Counted from the first letter of the stretch, positions 17,217 to 30,789 are shown. The stretch is DNA of 64,000 bases from Pseudomonas sp. HOU2 (GCF_040729435.1 NZ_CP160398.1:5623001-5687000); one strand, 5' to 3'. The notes: a model not told the origin generated them from the sequence alone. Numbers and translations: made by a program.

Positions 17217-18746
17217 ATGAGCAATAACGCCTCTTTCACGCCGCCCAGCCTGTTGCTCAGCACCATCGGCCTGTCGCTGGCGACGTTCATGCAAGTGCTC
17301 GACACCACCATTGCCAACGTGGCCCTGCCGACCATCTCCGGCAACCTCGGGGTGAGTTCGGAGCAGGGCACCTGGGTGATCACCTCGTTTGCCGTGAGCA
17401 ACGCCATCGCACTGCCGCTGACCGGTTGGCTCAGTCGGCGTTTCGGCGAGGTGAAGCTGTTTTTGTGGGCCACCATCCTGTTCGTGCTGGCCTCGTTCCT
17501 CTGCGGTATTTCGACGTCGATGCCGGAATTGATCGGTTTCCGCGTGCTGCAAGGCCTGGTGGCCGGGCCGCTGTACCCGATGACGCAAACCCTGTTGATT
17601 GCCGTGTATCCCCCCGCGAGGCGCGGCATGGCCCTCGCGTTGCTGGCGATGGTCACGGTGGTCGCGCCGATTGCCGGGCCCATTCTTGGTGGCTGGATCA
17701 CCGACAGCTACAGCTGGCCGTGGATTTTCTTCATCAACGTACCGATCGGCATCTTTGCGGTGATGGTAGTGCGCTCACAACTGGCCAAGCGTCCGGTGGA
17801 GACCAGCCGTCAGCCAATGGATTACGTCGGTCTGATCACGCTGATCATCGGCGTCGGCGCGTTGCAGGTGATCCTCGACAAGGGCAATGACCTGGACTGG
17901 TTCGAATCGAACTTCATCATCATCGGCGCGGCGATTTCGGTGATCGCCCTGGCGGTGTTCGTCATCTGGGAAATGACCGATCAGCATCCGGTGGTCAACC
18001 TGCGGCTTTTTGCCCACCGCAACTTCCGCATCGGCACGCTGGTGCTGGTATTGGGTTACGCCGGCTTCTTCGGCATCAACCTGATCCTGCCGCAGTGGCT
18101 GCAGACGCAGATGGGTTACACCGCGACCTGGGCCGGACTGGCAGTGGCGCCGATCGGCATTCTGCCGGTGCTGCTGTCGCCGTTTGTCGGCAAGTACGCG
18201 AACAAGTTCGACCTGCGCCTGCTGGCAGGGCTGGCGTTCCTGGCGATTGGCCTGAGCTGCTTCATGCGCGCCGAGTTCACCAACGAGGTGGACTTCCAGC
18301 ACATCGCCCTGGTGCAGCTGTTCATGGGGATTGGCGTGGCGCTGTTCTTCATGCCGACCCTGAGCATCCTGATGTCGGACTTACCGCCGAGTCAGATTGC
18401 CGACGGCGCAGGCCTGGCGACCTTCCTGCGCACCTTGGGCGGCAGCTTCGCCGCCTCGCTGACCACGTGGATCTGGATCCGCCGCGCCGATCAGCATCAT
18501 GCGTACATGAGCGAAAGCATCAGCACCTTCGAACCGGCGACCCGCGAGACCCTGAATCATTTGGGCGGCGCGAGCCAATCGGCTTATGCGCAGATGGATC
18601 AGATCCTCACCAGTCAGGCGTACATGCTCTCCACGGTGGATTACTTCACGCTGCTGGGCTGGGGGTTCATGGGGCTGATTCTGATTGTGTGGCTGGCGAA
18701 ACCGCCGTTTGCGGCGAAGGCCGGGCCTGCTGCTTCAGGACACTAA
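17217..18746 (+). CDS. EmrB/QacA-type DHA2 drug exporter (MFS)
   Basis: The 509-residue protein has about 14 membrane helices and DHA2 hallmarks: LDTTIANVALPTISGNL in the first helix, GWLSRRFGEVKLFL (MFS motif A) and RVLQGLVAGPLYPMTQTLL. It is a proton-driven exporter of hydrophobic toxic compounds, working with the fusion protein and channel encoded upstream. The ATG is preceded by AGGATT. The end of the operon is followed by a large repeat. Confidence 0.93.
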   Translation: MSNNASFTPPSLLLSTIGLSLATFMQVLDTTIANVALPTISGNLGVSSEQGTWVITSFAVSNAIALPLTGWLSRRFGEVKLFLWATILFVLASFLCGISTSMPELIGFRVLQGLVAGPLYPMTQTLLIAVYPPARRGMALALLAMVTVVAPIAGPILGGWITDSYSWPWIFFINVPIGIFAVMVVRSQLAKRPVETSRQPMDYVGLITLIIGVGALQVILDKGNDLDWFESNFIIIGAAISVIALAVFVIWEMTDQHPVVNLRLFAHRNFRIGTLVLVLGYAGFFGINLILPQWLQTQMGYTATWAGLAVAPIGILPVLLSPFVGKYANKFDLRLLAGLAFLAIGLSCFMRAEFTNEVDFQHIALVQLFMGIGVALFFMPTLSILMSDLPPSQIADGAGLATFLRTLGGSFAASLTTWIWIRRADQHHAYMSESISTFEPATRETLNHLGGASQSAYAQMDQILTSQAYMLSTVDYFTLLGWGFMGLILIVWLAKPPFAAKAGPAASGH

Positions 18747-18756
18747 GGTCAAAAGC

Positions 18757-18917
18757 CCCTCACCCTAACCCTCTCCCGGAGGGAGAGGGGACTGACTGAG
18801 GGTTTCTTTCGAGGTCCGCCGACCTGAGCCACCGAGTTGAACTCAGGTTTTGAATAGCATGAAGATCGGCTCCCTTTCCCCCTCGCCCCCCTGGGGGAGA
18901 GGGCTGGGGTGAGGGGG
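18757..18917. repeat. Inverted repeat, CCCTCACCCTAACCC class
   Basis: CCCCTCACCCTAACCCTCTC and its complement bracket about 110 bases at the convergent ends of the emrB-like gene and lpxH. The same class recurs at 60265-60443. Confidence 0.85.
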
Positions 18918-18926
18918 TAGCGATCT

Positions 18927-19673
18927 TCAGCCGTGCGGCAAAGCCAGTGGCGGAGCAAAGTCGAACGGCGCCAGGGCAAACCCGTTCTCATCCACCTGCA
19001 ACGCCCAACCCTGACGATCCCAATCCCCCAGCACAATCCGCTTCGCCGCCTGCTCGCCGAGCTGCAACTTGTGGATCGCCGGGCGATGGGTGTGGCCGTG
19101 GATCAGGGTTTTCACCCCGTATTGCTGCATGATCCGCGGAATTTCCTCTGGCGTGACATCGACGATGTCATTGGCCTTCATCCGTGTCTGCGCGCGGCTT
19201 TCACTGCGCAGCTTGCGCGCCAGTTTGTGACGGGTGCTCAGCGGCAGGTGGCGCAGGATGAACAGGGTGATCGGGTTACGCAGGTAGCGGCGCAGCTTCA
19301 TGTAGGCTTCGTCGCGGGTGCACAGGCTGTCGCCGTGCATCAGCAGCACTGGCTCGCCATAGAACTGCACGACACTCGGGTCCTTCAACAGCGTGCAGCC
19401 GGCTTCTTTGCAGAAGGCCTTGCCGAGCAGGAAGTCGCGATTGCCGTGCATCAGAAAGATCGCCGTGCCGCTGTCGCTCAATTGGCGCAGGGCTTGGCAG
19501 ATGGAACGCTGGAAGGGCGTCATGGCGTCGTCGCCAATCCACGCCTCGAAAAAGTCGCCGAGGATATACAACGCACTCGCCGAGCGGGCGCGTCCGGCGA
19601 GCAAATCCAGAAACGCCCGGGTAATGTCCGGGCGCTCCTCTTCCAGATGCAAGTCTGAAATCAGCAATATCAC
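18927..19673 (-). CDS. lpxH: UDP-2,3-diacylglucosamine hydrolase
   Basis: The 248-residue calcineurin-type metallophosphoesterase shows [15 protein letters not shown] (metal-binding D-x-H), [23 protein letters not shown] (GNRD) and [12 protein letters not shown] (GHTH). It cleaves UDP-2,3-diacyl-GlcN to lipid X and UMP in lipid A synthesis, at the inner membrane. Its ATG overlaps the ppiB stop by four bases, the usual ppiB-lpxH arrangement. Confidence 0.95.
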   Translation of the reverse strand: MILLISDLHLEEERPDITRAFLDLLAGRARSASALYILGDFFEAWIGDDAMTPFQRSICQALRQLSDSGTAIFLMHGNRDFLLGKAFCKEAGCTLLKDPSVVQFYGEPVLLMHGDSLCTRDEAYMKLRRYLRNPITLFILRHLPLSTRHKLARKLRSESRAQTRMKANDIVDVTPEEIPRIMQQYGVKTLIHGHTHRPAIHKLQLGEQAAKRIVLGDWDRQGWALQVDENGFALAPFDFAPPLALPHG

Positions 19674-20176
19674 GCTTCGATGATCTCGGCTTTCTCGATG
19701 ATCACGTCGTCTTTCGGCACGTCCTGGTGACCGGCCTTGGAAGTGGTGGCCACGCCTTCGATCTTGTCGACTACTTCGGTACCGGCAACGACTTTACCGA
19801 ACACGGCATAACCCCAGCCCTGAGCGGTCTTGGCGGTGTGGTTGAGGAAGCTGTTGTTGGTGGCGTTGATGAAGAACTGCGCCGAAGCCGAATGTGGGTC
19901 CATGGTGCGGGCCATGGCAACGGTGTACTTCTCGTTCTTCAGACCGTTGTCAGCTTCGTTCTGAATGCTTGGGCTCTTGTCTTTCTTTTCCTGCATGCCA
20001 GGTTCGAAACCGCCGCCCTGGATCATGAAGCCCTTGATCACGCGGTGGAACACCACGTTCTCGTAGTGACCTTTCTTAACGTATTCGATGAAGTTGGCAG
20101 CGGTGATCGGCGCTTTTTCCGCGTCCAGTTCGATGACGATGTCGCCGTAGTTGGTGGTCAGTTTGACTTGAGTCAT
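19670..20176 (-). CDS. ppiB: Cyclophilin-type peptidyl-prolyl cis-trans isomerase B
   Basis: The 168-residue cytoplasmic cyclophilin has [20 protein letters not shown] (catalytic Arg, Phe, Gln region), [17 protein letters not shown] and [19 protein letters not shown]. It speeds X-Pro isomerisation during folding. No signal peptide. It is first of the ppiB-lpxH pair and divergent from glnS with 250 bases between. Confidence 0.95.
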   Translation of the reverse strand: MTQVKLTTNYGDIVIELDAEKAPITAANFIEYVKKGHYENVVFHRVIKGFMIQGGGFEPGMQEKKDKSPSIQNEADNGLKNEKYTVAMARTMDPHSASAQFFINATNNSFLNHTAKTAQGWGYAVFGKVVAGTEVVDKIEGVATTSKAGHQDVPKDDVIIEKAEIIEA

Positions 20177-20426
20177 GATCGCTACTCTGTATTAGGAATT
20201 CGTGGTTTTCGGACACCGAGTGCCGAAACCGGTTCAGCCTGCTTCGGCCAAGGAGCGCAGTTTAGCGTGACAGGCGCGAATTTCGAGGCTGTTTTTCAAA
20301 TCCCGGCGATTAAATGCGCTCCTTTATAGGCCGTGCTCTGTCAGCCCCTTGACAGCATCGGCTATGATAGCGGCTTTGTTTTGTCTGGCCCCCTTTGCGG
20401 CCGCGCACATGTAAGTCAAGGATCCT

Positions 20427-22127
<1,701 letters not shown>

Positions 22128-22148
22128 TTCTGCGTCAAGGAAATTAAC

Positions 22149-23531
22149 GTGCTGACGATCTACAACACGCTCACCAAGAGCAAAGAAGTCTTCAAGCCGC
22201 TGGATGGCAACAAGGTGCGCATGTACGTGTGCGGCATGACCGTGTACGACTACTGCCACCTCGGCCACGGCCGCAGCATGGTCGCGTTCGACCTGGTGAC
22301 CCGCTGGTTGCGGTTCAGCGGTTACGACCTGACCTACGTGCGCAACATCACCGACATCGACGACAAGATCATCAATCGTGCCCGCGAGAACGGTGAGTCG
22401 TTCGAAGCGCTGACCGAGCGCATGATCGCCGCGATGCACGAAGACGAAGCGCGCCTGAACATCAAGAAGCCGGACATGGAACCGCGCGCCACGGATCACA
22501 TTCCGGGCATGCACGCGATGATCCAGACCCTGATCGACAAGGGCTTCGCCTATGCCCCGGGCAATGGCGACGTGTACTACCGCGTCGCCAAGTTCATGGG
22601 CTACGGCAAGCTGTCACGCAAGAAGATCGAAGACCTGCGCATCGGCGCGCGGATCGAAGTCGACGAGTCGAAAGAAGACCCGCTGGATTTCGTCCTGTGG
22701 AAAGCCGCCAAGCCGGGCGAGCCGAGCTGGGAGTCGCCGTGGGGCGCCGGGCGTCCGGGCTGGCACATCGAGTGCTCGGTGATGTCCACCTGCTGCCTGG
22801 GTGAAACGTTCGACATTCATGGCGGCGGCAGCGACCTCGAGTTCCCGCACCACGAAAACGAAATCGCCCAGAGCGAAGCGGCCACCGGCAAGACCTACGC
22901 CAACGCGTGGATGCATTGCGGCATGATCCGTATCAATGGCGAGAAGATGTCCAAGTCCTTGAACAACTTCTTCACCATTCGCGACGTGCTCGACAAGTAC
23001 CACCCGGAAGTCGTGCGTTACCTGCTGGTGTCCAGTCACTACCGCAGCGCGATCAACTACTCGGAAGACAACCTCAAGGACGCCAAGGGCGCTCTGGAGC
23101 GTTTCTATCACGCGTTGAAAGGCCTGCCGAGCGTTGCTCCGGCCGGCGGCGAAACCTTCGTCGAGCGTTTCACCACGGTGATGAACGACGACTTCGGCAC
23201 GCCGGAAGCCTGCGCGGTGCTGTTCGAGATGGTGCGTGAGATCAACCGTCTGCGCGAGAGCGATCTCGACGCGGCGGCCGGTCTGGCGGCACGTCTGAAA
23301 GAACTGGCAAGCGTGCTGGGCGTGTTGCAGCTGGAAGCCGATGACTTCCTGCAAGCGGGCGCCGAAGGGCGTGTCGATGCGGCTGAAGTCGACGCGCTGA
23401 TTGCTGCACGTCTGGCGGCACGCGCTGGCAAGGACTGGGCCGAATCCGACCGCATCCGCGACCAGCTCACCGCCATGGGCGTGGTGCTGGAAGACGGCAA
23501 GGGCGGCACGACCTGGCGTCTGGCTGACTGA
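22149..23531 (+). CDS. cysS: Cysteinyl-tRNA synthetase
   Basis: The 460-residue class I synthetase starts with GTG (AAGGAAATTAAC upstream). Visible motifs are [20 protein letters not shown] (zinc Cys and HIGH-type HLGH), [10 protein letters not shown] (zinc Cys), [20 protein letters not shown] (zinc His) and [14 protein letters not shown] (KMSKS). It charges tRNA-Cys. An intrinsic terminator follows 14 bases after the stop. Confidence 0.97.
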   Translation: MLTIYNTLTKSKEVFKPLDGNKVRMYVCGMTVYDYCHLGHGRSMVAFDLVTRWLRFSGYDLTYVRNITDIDDKIINRARENGESFEALTERMIAAMHEDEARLNIKKPDMEPRATDHIPGMHAMIQTLIDKGFAYAPGNGDVYYRVAKFMGYGKLSRKKIEDLRIGARIEVDESKEDPLDFVLWKAAKPGEPSWESPWGAGRPGWHIECSVMSTCCLGETFDIHGGGSDLEFPHHENEIAQSEAATGKTYANAWMHCGMIRINGEKMSKSLNNFFTIRDVLDKYHPEVVRYLLVSSHYRSAINYSEDNLKDAKGALERFYHALKGLPSVAPAGGETFVERFTTVMNDDFGTPEACAVLFEMVREINRLRESDLDAAAGLAARLKELASVLGVLQLEADDFLQAGAEGRVDAAEVDALIAARLAARAGKDWAESDRIRDQLTAMGVVLEDGKGGTTWRLAD

Positions 23532-23545
23532 TTGTTTGATCCGTA

Positions 23546-23582
23546 AAAAACAAAACCCGCCGAGTGCGGGTTTTGTTTTTTC
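23546..23582. terminator. Bidirectional intrinsic terminator, cysS / uppP
   Basis: A perfect 15-base stem (AAAAACAAAACCCGC and its complement) with a five-base loop (23561-23565) is flanked by A and T tracts on both sides, so it can stop cysS and the convergent uppP transcript. Confidence 0.92.
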
Positions 23583-23592
23583 TGACGGGGCC

Positions 23593-24465
23593 TTAGCTCA
23601 GGGCGCCGGTGCTGACCGCGACGATCAGGAAAATCCCCAGCACTGCGCGGTAAACCACAAACGGCCAGGTGGAGAACTTCTCCAGAAAACGCATCAGGCC
23701 CCAGATCGCGAAGAACGCCGAGATGCTGGCGATCACCAGACCAAAAATCAGGTGCCCCCAAACAGCAGCGGGAAGGTCGGCATGGAACAGCACCCACAAC
23801 TCTTTCAGACCGGCGAGGGCGATCGCCGGCAGCCCGAGCAGGAACGAGAACCGCGCCGCTTCTTCACGCTTGAAGTTGAGAAACAGTGCCGCCGTCAGCG
23901 TCGAGCCGGAGCGCGACACCCCGGGAATCAACGCGCCAATCTGCGCGATGCCGACGATCAGCGCATCGCGCAGACGCATTTCGTCGACGCTGCGCCGATG
24001 GCGACAGGTCAGTTCGGCAGCCGCCAGCAGCACCGCCATGACCACGCAGGAAATCCCGATCACCATCAGGCCGCGCAACGGTGAGTTGCAGGCGTTGAGC
24101 GTTGAGGACAACGCGATCCCGGCAATGCCGATGGGGATGGTCGCCAGCACAATCGCCACCGCGAGGATGAACCAGCGGTTGTTGAAATCCCGTTGGCGCA
24201 CCGCATCGACGCTGCCGCCGACCACTTGGCGGACATCGCGCCAGAAATAACTGACCACCGCCGCCAGTGCGGCCAGTTGCATCGCTGCGGAAAACGCCGA
24301 GCCGGGATCCGGCCAGCCGAGCAGGGCCGGGACGATGCGCATGTGCGCGGTGGAGGAAACGGGCAGCAACTCGGTGATGCCTTGAATGATGCCGAGGAAG
24401 CCGATCTGCAGGTAGTCCAGGGAAGCGAAGCCGATATCGAGGCCGGTGGAACAGATGTTGGTCAA
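23593..24465 (-). CDS. uppP: Undecaprenyl-diphosphate phosphatase (BacA/UppP)
   Basis: The 290-residue polytopic membrane protein has both family signatures: IIQGITELLPVSSTAHM (E-x-x-x-E type region and active Ser/His) and LIPGVSRSGSTLTAALFLNF (PGxSRSGxT). It recycles the C55 lipid carrier for peptidoglycan and lipopolysaccharide synthesis and can confer bacitracin resistance. It is convergent with cysS. Length is slightly above the usual 265-280, due to an N-terminal extension of about ten residues that may be removed by choosing a later start. Confidence 0.93.
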   Translation of the reverse strand: MTNICSTGLDIGFASLDYLQIGFLGIIQGITELLPVSSTAHMRIVPALLGWPDPGSAFSAAMQLAALAAVVSYFWRDVRQVVGGSVDAVRQRDFNNRWFILAVAIVLATIPIGIAGIALSSTLNACNSPLRGLMVIGISCVVMAVLLAAAELTCRHRRSVDEMRLRDALIVGIAQIGALIPGVSRSGSTLTAALFLNFKREEAARFSFLLGLPAIALAGLKELWVLFHADLPAAVWGHLIFGLVIASISAFFAIWGLMRFLEKFSTWPFVVYRAVLGIFLIVAVSTGALS

Positions 24466-24603
24466 AGCACGTGTCCTGTGAGGATCAGGAGGAGGGAGGT
24501 GTCTGGATCAAAGGCAGGGCGAAAAGCTGAAACATTTCGTCACAGTCTAGTCGGTTCGGTCAATGGGGGCGGTTTAGTGGTGGTGGAGTGAATGGTCTGA
24601 CGC

Positions 24604-24699
24604 CATCGCGGGCAAGCCCGCTCCCACAAGTTTATTTGTGGTTCACCCTTGTTGCGTACAACCCGAAACCCTGTGGGAGCTGGCTTGCCAGCGATGAGG
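24604..24699. repeat. REP pair with two different arm variants
   Basis: The left arm is ATCGCGGGCAAGCCCGCTCC and the right arm is the complement of the GGCAAGCCAGC variant, so the two ends pair imperfectly. It lies between uppP and the sigma-54 activator gene. Confidence 0.8.
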
Positions 24700-24716
24700 T
24701 TCGCCCAGGCAACGAT

Positions 24717-26564
24717 TCATTCAGCCTGGCGCAAACGCTTGTAGAGGGTATTGCGACTCACCCCAAGTCTGCGCGCCAGATGCGAAATATTGCCCCCGGC
24801 TGCTTTCAACTCTCGGTTCAACGCCTCCACATCATTCAGATCCAGCCCCAGCGGCTGCACGCTCTCCACCGGCTCCATCTCCAGATCGACAAAAAAATCA
24901 TCCGGCAGATGCTCCGGCCGCACCGGTTGTTCCTCGGCCATCGCCAGCGCCACCTGCATCACGCTGCTGACCTGACGCAGATTGCCCGGCCACGGATGCC
25001 GCTCGAACAGCTCCAGCACTTCGTGGCTGAGCCCGGCCCATTGCGTCGGTTCGCGATGCTGTTCCCACAGGCGTTTGAACAGCGCTTCTTTGTCACTGCG
25101 TTCTCTGAGCGGCGGCAACTCCAGGGTCAGACCGCCGATGCGGTAATACAGGTCTTCGCGAAACCGCCCCAGTTGCACTTGTTCGCGTAAAGAGCGGTTG
25201 GTCGCCGAAATGATCCGCAAATCCACCGCAAACAACTCGCTGCTGCCCACCGGTTGCACGCAGCGCTCCTGCAACACCCGCAACAACCGCGCCTGAGTTG
25301 GCAGCGGCATGTCGCCGATTTCATCGAGAAACAGCGTGCCTTTGTCCGCCTTGCGGATCAGGCCGATGCTGCCTTTCTGGTTGGCGCCGGTGAACGCGCC
25401 TTTCTCATAGCCGAACAGTTCTGACTCCACCAGTTCGGCAGGGATCGCCGCGCAGTTGACGGCGATGAACGCCTGTTTGCTGCGCGAACTGGCCTGATGC
25501 AGGGCTTTGACAAAGACTTCCTTGCCGACCCCGGTTTCGCCGTGGATCAGCAGCGGGATGTCTTTTTCCAGCAGGCGTTCGGCCTGGCGCACGGCTTTCT
25601 CGACGCGGCTGTCGCCAAAGTGCAGGGAGTTGAGGCTGATCGTACCCGGCACTTTGAGCGGCGCTGCGGTGGGCTTGGGTTCGGCAAATACCCTTGGCTG
25701 AATCGGCGCTTGTTGCGGGCGCTTCAACAAGCACTGGAAGCGGTTGCGCCCCGAGGTCTGCAGGGAGAACGGCAAGCCGTCGGGCTGATTCATCAGTTCC
25801 AGCAGCGACACGTTGAACAGGCTTTCGACACTGACCCGCGACAGGCGCACGCCGAGCAGGTTGTCCGCGCGGCGATTGGCCGACAGTACCTGGCCGCTCT
25901 CATCGAAAATCAACAGCCCCGCCCACTGACTGTCGAGGTTGTTCAACCCGGTGTTGAAGGTCAGTTGAAAGTGCTGGCCGTGGAACAGGTTGAGGATCAG
26001 CCGGTTCTCCACGGTCTGGCTCATCATCTTGACCATGCCCAGCGTGTGCGAGGGCGGCAGGTAACTGTCGCTGGACACGTCGAGCACCGCGATGACCTTG
26101 CGCTCGGCATCGAAAATCGGCGCGGCGGAGCCGGTCATGAAACGGTTGGCCTTGAGGAAGTGCTCATCGTGCTCGATGTGCACCGCTTGTTCGCAAGCCA
26201 GCGCGGTGCCGATCGCATTGGTGCCACTGCAGCGTTCCATCCAGCTCGCCCCGGCGCTAAACCCTCGGGCGAGGTTCGGCTCGATGAAGCGCTGAGTGCC
26301 CCACGAGGTCAGCACCTGGCCCTGATGGTCGGCGAGCATGATCAGGCAGTTGGAGTTGCTCAGGATGTTCTCGTAATACGGCAGCACTTCCTGATGGGTG
26401 GTCTGCACCAGTGCGTGGTGCCGGTCGAGCAACTGCGCGATGCCGGCGGCGGGCAATTGATCGAAGGCCGGAGCGCTCTGATGGTTGAGACCGAAGGCGC
26501 GGCAACGTTGCCAGGAATTCTGGACGATCGCGTCATGGGACAGCGGCGGGGCAGGTGCGGCCAT
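24717..26564 (-). CDS. AcoR-like sigma-54-dependent activator
   Basis: The 615-residue protein has an N-terminal GAF sensor (about 60-200), a PAS-like segment (about 215-290), a central AAA+ domain with Walker A GETGVGKE (342-349), GAFTGA (389-394, sigma-54 contact) and Walker B GTLFLDEIGD (409-418), and a C-terminal Fis-type HTH (ISHLARRLGVSRNTLYKRLR). The layout is that of AcoR-type activators, which sense small alcohols, acetoin or glycerol-like compounds. I start at ATG 26564 (MAAPAPPLSH). It is divergent from the glycerol-type transporter operon, which carries a -24/-12 promoter; it is very likely its activator. Confidence 0.9.
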   Translation of the reverse strand: MAAPAPPLSHDAIVQNSWQRCRAFGLNHQSAPAFDQLPAAGIAQLLDRHHALVQTTHQEVLPYYENILSNSNCLIMLADHQGQVLTSWGTQRFIEPNLARGFSAGASWMERCSGTNAIGTALACEQAVHIEHDEHFLKANRFMTGSAAPIFDAERKVIAVLDVSSDSYLPPSHTLGMVKMMSQTVENRLILNLFHGQHFQLTFNTGLNNLDSQWAGLLIFDESGQVLSANRRADNLLGVRLSRVSVESLFNVSLLELMNQPDGLPFSLQTSGRNRFQCLLKRPQQAPIQPRVFAEPKPTAAPLKVPGTISLNSLHFGDSRVEKAVRQAERLLEKDIPLLIHGETGVGKEVFVKALHQASSRSKQAFIAVNCAAIPAELVESELFGYEKGAFTGANQKGSIGLIRKADKGTLFLDEIGDMPLPTQARLLRVLQERCVQPVGSSELFAVDLRIISATNRSLREQVQLGRFREDLYYRIGGLTLELPPLRERSDKEALFKRLWEQHREPTQWAGLSHEVLELFERHPWPGNLRQVSSVMQVALAMAEEQPVRPEHLPDDFFVDLEMEPVESVQPLGLDLNDVEALNRELKAAGGNISHLARRLGVSRNTLYKRLRQAE

Positions 26565-26619
26565 GGTGGTGGGCCTCTGATGCAGCGTCTTTATTATTGT
26601 TATGACCCACACATTTCTC

Positions 26620-26707
26620 CTGTAGGAGCTGCCGCAGGCTGCGATCTTTTGATCTTGTTTTAAAAAACAAAAGTCAAAAGATCGCAGCCTGCGGCAGCTC
26701 CTACAGG
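26620..26707. repeat. REP-type inverted repeat, GTAGGAGCTGCCGCAGG class
   Basis: TGTAGGAGCTGCCGCAGGCT with GCGATCTTTTGATCTTG and the inverted copy form an 88-base near-perfect hairpin between the activator gene and the transporter control region. Confidence 0.92.
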
Positions 26708-26712
26708 GTGCG

Positions 26713-26788
26713 TGAACAGTTCATAGAGTGTTGTTCACTATTGTTCATTGTCAATCGCCCAACTGTTCAAATGTGTTCAGCAATGAAC
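26713..26788 (+). promoter_or_regulatory. Cluster of GTTCA/TGAAC half-sites, likely activator binding region
   Basis: Seven half-sites occur in 76 bases: TGAAC at 26713 and 26784, GTTCA at 26719, 26733, 26743, 26765 and 26775. They include a perfect TGAAC-A-GTTCA, two pairs of direct repeats 10 bases apart, and GTTCAGCAATGAAC (26775-26788). The region lies 56-131 bases upstream of the -24/-12 promoter, where enhancer sites for sigma-54 activators belong. Confidence 0.7.
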
Positions 26789-26843
26789 GCTCATTCCTCG
26801 CGTTTTCAGGCCTTTTCACGACAAATCAACCACTTGCCACTTC

Positions 26844-26859
26844 TGGCACGAATGTCGCT
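26844..26859 (+). promoter_or_regulatory. Sigma-54 (-24/-12) promoter of the glycerol-type transporter operon
   Basis: TGGCACG-AATG-TCGCT matches the RpoN consensus TGGCACG-N4-TTGCT with one mismatch and correct GG-N10-GC spacing (26845-26846 and 26857-26858). The first ATG follows at 26905. Confidence 0.85.
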
Positions 26860-26904
26860 CTGCTGCACAGGTCGCTTGACTCCAATAATAAAAAAGGCCG
26901 AGCC

Positions 26905-27999
26905 ATGTCACTCACCCTGGAGCACGTCAGCCGCACCGTCGAGGGCCAGACCTGGATCGACGATGCCTGCCTGACCTTCGAACCCGGATCCTTCAACGTT
27001 CTGCTCGGCCGCACGCTGTCCGGCAAGACCAGCCTGATGCGCCTGATGGCCGGTCTGGACAAGCCCGACAGCGGCCGCGTCCTGATGAACGGCGTCGATG
27101 TCACCCAGCGCCCGGTGCGCCTGCGCAACGTGTCGATGGTCTATCAGCAGTTCATCAATTACCCGACCATGACCGTGTTCGAGAACATCGCCTCGCCGCT
27201 GCGGCAGGCCGGTGTTGCCAAGGACGTCATCCACAGCAAAGTGCTGGAAACCGCGAAGATGCTGCGCATCGAGAAGTTCCTGCAGCGCTATCCGCTGGAG
27301 CTGTCCGGCGGTCAGCAGCAGCGCACGGCGATGGCCCGGGCGCTGGTCAAGGACGCCGAGCTGATCCTGTTCGACGAGCCACTGGTTAACCTCGACTACA
27401 AGCTGCGCGAAGAGCTGCGTCAGGAAATGCGCGAGCTGTTCAAGCTGCGCCACACCATCGCGATCTACGCCACCACCGAACCCAACGAAGCGTTGGCGCT
27501 GGGCGGCACCACGACGATTCTGCACGAGGGCCGGGTGATTCAGAGCGGCGCCTCGACCTCGGTCTACCACCAGCCGCAAACCGTGCTAGCGGCAGAGTTG
27601 TTCTCCGAACCGCCGATCAACCTGATGCCCGGGCGCATTGCCGGCAACGAAGTCAGCTTCGCCAATTTCGTGCACTTTCCGCTGAACGTCGACCTGCGCC
27701 CTGTAGGCGAGGGCGAGTTTCGCTTTGGCGTGCGCCCCAGCCATATCTCGCTGGTGCCGAGCAACGATGACGATCTGGAACTGGCGGTCACCGTCGAAGT
27801 GGCGGAGATCAGCGGTTCGGAAACCTTCCTGCATGTGCGCAACGAACATTTCCTGCTGGTGCTGCACCTGCCGGGGGTGCACGAATACGACGTCGATGCG
27901 CCGATCCGCATCTACATCCCGACCCACAAACTGTTCGTGTTCGATGCGCAGGGCCGTCTGGTGCAGGCACCGGGCCGGCGTGTCGCGAGGGTTGCCTGA
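26905..27999 (+). CDS. glpS: Glycerol-type ABC transporter ATPase 1 (GlpS-like)
   Basis: The 364-residue ATPase has Walker A GRTLSGKT (35-42), signature LSGGQ (133-137), Walker B LILFDE (153-158) and a C-terminal TOBE-like regulatory domain (about 240-350). The H-loop position, normally His, is Thr191 (IYATTEP). It pairs with the next gene product, which has the opposite defect. I use ATG 26905; an upstream in-frame extension crosses the sigma-54 promoter. The gene order matches the Rhizobium glpSTPQUV glycerol importer. The stop and next start overlap (TGATG). Confidence 0.88.
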   Translation: MSLTLEHVSRTVEGQTWIDDACLTFEPGSFNVLLGRTLSGKTSLMRLMAGLDKPDSGRVLMNGVDVTQRPVRLRNVSMVYQQFINYPTMTVFENIASPLRQAGVAKDVIHSKVLETAKMLRIEKFLQRYPLELSGGQQQRTAMARALVKDAELILFDEPLVNLDYKLREELRQEMRELFKLRHTIAIYATTEPNEALALGGTTTILHEGRVIQSGASTSVYHQPQTVLAAELFSEPPINLMPGRIAGNEVSFANFVHFPLNVDLRPVGEGEFRFGVRPSHISLVPSNDDDLELAVTVEVAEISGSETFLHVRNEHFLLVLHLPGVHEYDVDAPIRIYIPTHKLFVFDAQGRLVQAPGRRVARVA

Positions 28000-29104
28000 T
28001 GGCCGAAATCCGTTTGCAGCACCTCGCCCACAGCTACAGCAAAACCCCGAGCGGGCCAGACGATTACGCGATCCGCGAGATGGACCACGTCTGGGAACAG
28101 GGCGGCGCCTATGCCTTGCTCGGCCCATCGGGATGCGGCAAATCGACCTTGCTCAACATCATTTCCGGCCTGCTCAGCCCCTCGCAAGGGCATGTGCTGT
28201 TCGACGGCAAAGCGGTCAACGACCTGACCCCGGAGAAGCGCAACATCGCTCAGGTGTTCCAGTTCCCGGTGGTCTACGACACCATGACCGTGTTCGATAA
28301 CCTGGCTTTCCCCTTGAGGAATCAGGGCATGGCCGAGGCGAAAGTGCACAGCAAGGTGCAGGAAATCGCCGAGGTCCTTGACCTGCAAAACCTGCTCAGC
28401 AAAAAGGCGCGCAACCTCACCGCCGACGAAAAACAAAAAGTCTCCATGGGCCGTGGTCTGGTGCGTGACGACGTCTCGGCGATCCTTTTCGACGAACCGC
28501 TGACGGTGATCGACCCGCATCTGAAATGGAAGCTGCGGCGCAAGCTCAAGCAGATCCACGAGCAGTTCAACATCACCATGGTCTACGTCACCCACGATCA
28601 ACTGGAGGCTTCGACCTTTGCCGACAAGATCGCGGTGATGTACGGCGGGCAGATCGTGCAGTTCGGCACGCCGCGGGAACTGTTCGAACGGCCGAGCCAC
28701 ACCTTTGTCGGCTACTTCATCGGCAGCCCGGGGATGAACCTGATCGACGTGGTCCCGCAACCGGGCGGGGTCGGTTTCGCTTCGACGCACCTGCCACTAT
28801 CCGACGCCTTGCAACGGCACATCGAACACGGCCAGTGGAAAAATCTGAAGGTCGGCATCCGCCCGGAGTTCATCCATGTCTGGGACGAGCCGTTTGACGA
28901 GGCGATGCAGGCGCGGGTGGTTCACGTCGAAGACCTCGGCACCTACAAGATCCTCACCCTCGACCTCGACGGCGCGCCGCTCAAGGTGCGTCTGGCCGAA
29001 GACAAACCGGTGCCGCAGGGCACGGCGTACATCAGTTTTCCGGCACAGTGGCTGATGGTCTATGCCGATGAGTTTCTGCTTGAAGCCGACGACGAGGTGC
29101 AGCC

Positions 29105-29108
<4 letters not shown>
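27999..29108 (+). CDS. glpT: Glycerol-type ABC transporter ATPase 2 (GlpT-like)
   Basis: The 369-residue ATPase has Walker A GPSGCGKS (42-49), Walker B AILFDE (161-166) and H-loop His199 (YVTHDQ), but the signature is LTADEKQ (140-146) instead of LSGGQ. A C-terminal TOBE-like domain follows. With GlpS it should make a heterodimer with one normal and one degenerate ATP site. It overlaps both neighbours (ATGA with glpP). This GlpT is the Rhizobium ABC subunit, not the glycerol-3-phosphate antiporter of the same name. Confidence 0.88.
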
Positions 29109-29971
<863 letters not shown>

Positions 29972-29981
29972 GGGCCCGGCC

Positions 29982-30782
<801 letters not shown>

Positions 30783-30789
30783 GGAACGC

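Noticed and set aside
20349..20368. TTGACA followed by TATGAT upstream of glnS as a promoter
   Set aside because: The spacing is only eight bases, so the two cannot be one -35/-10 pair; the glnS promoter is left undefined.
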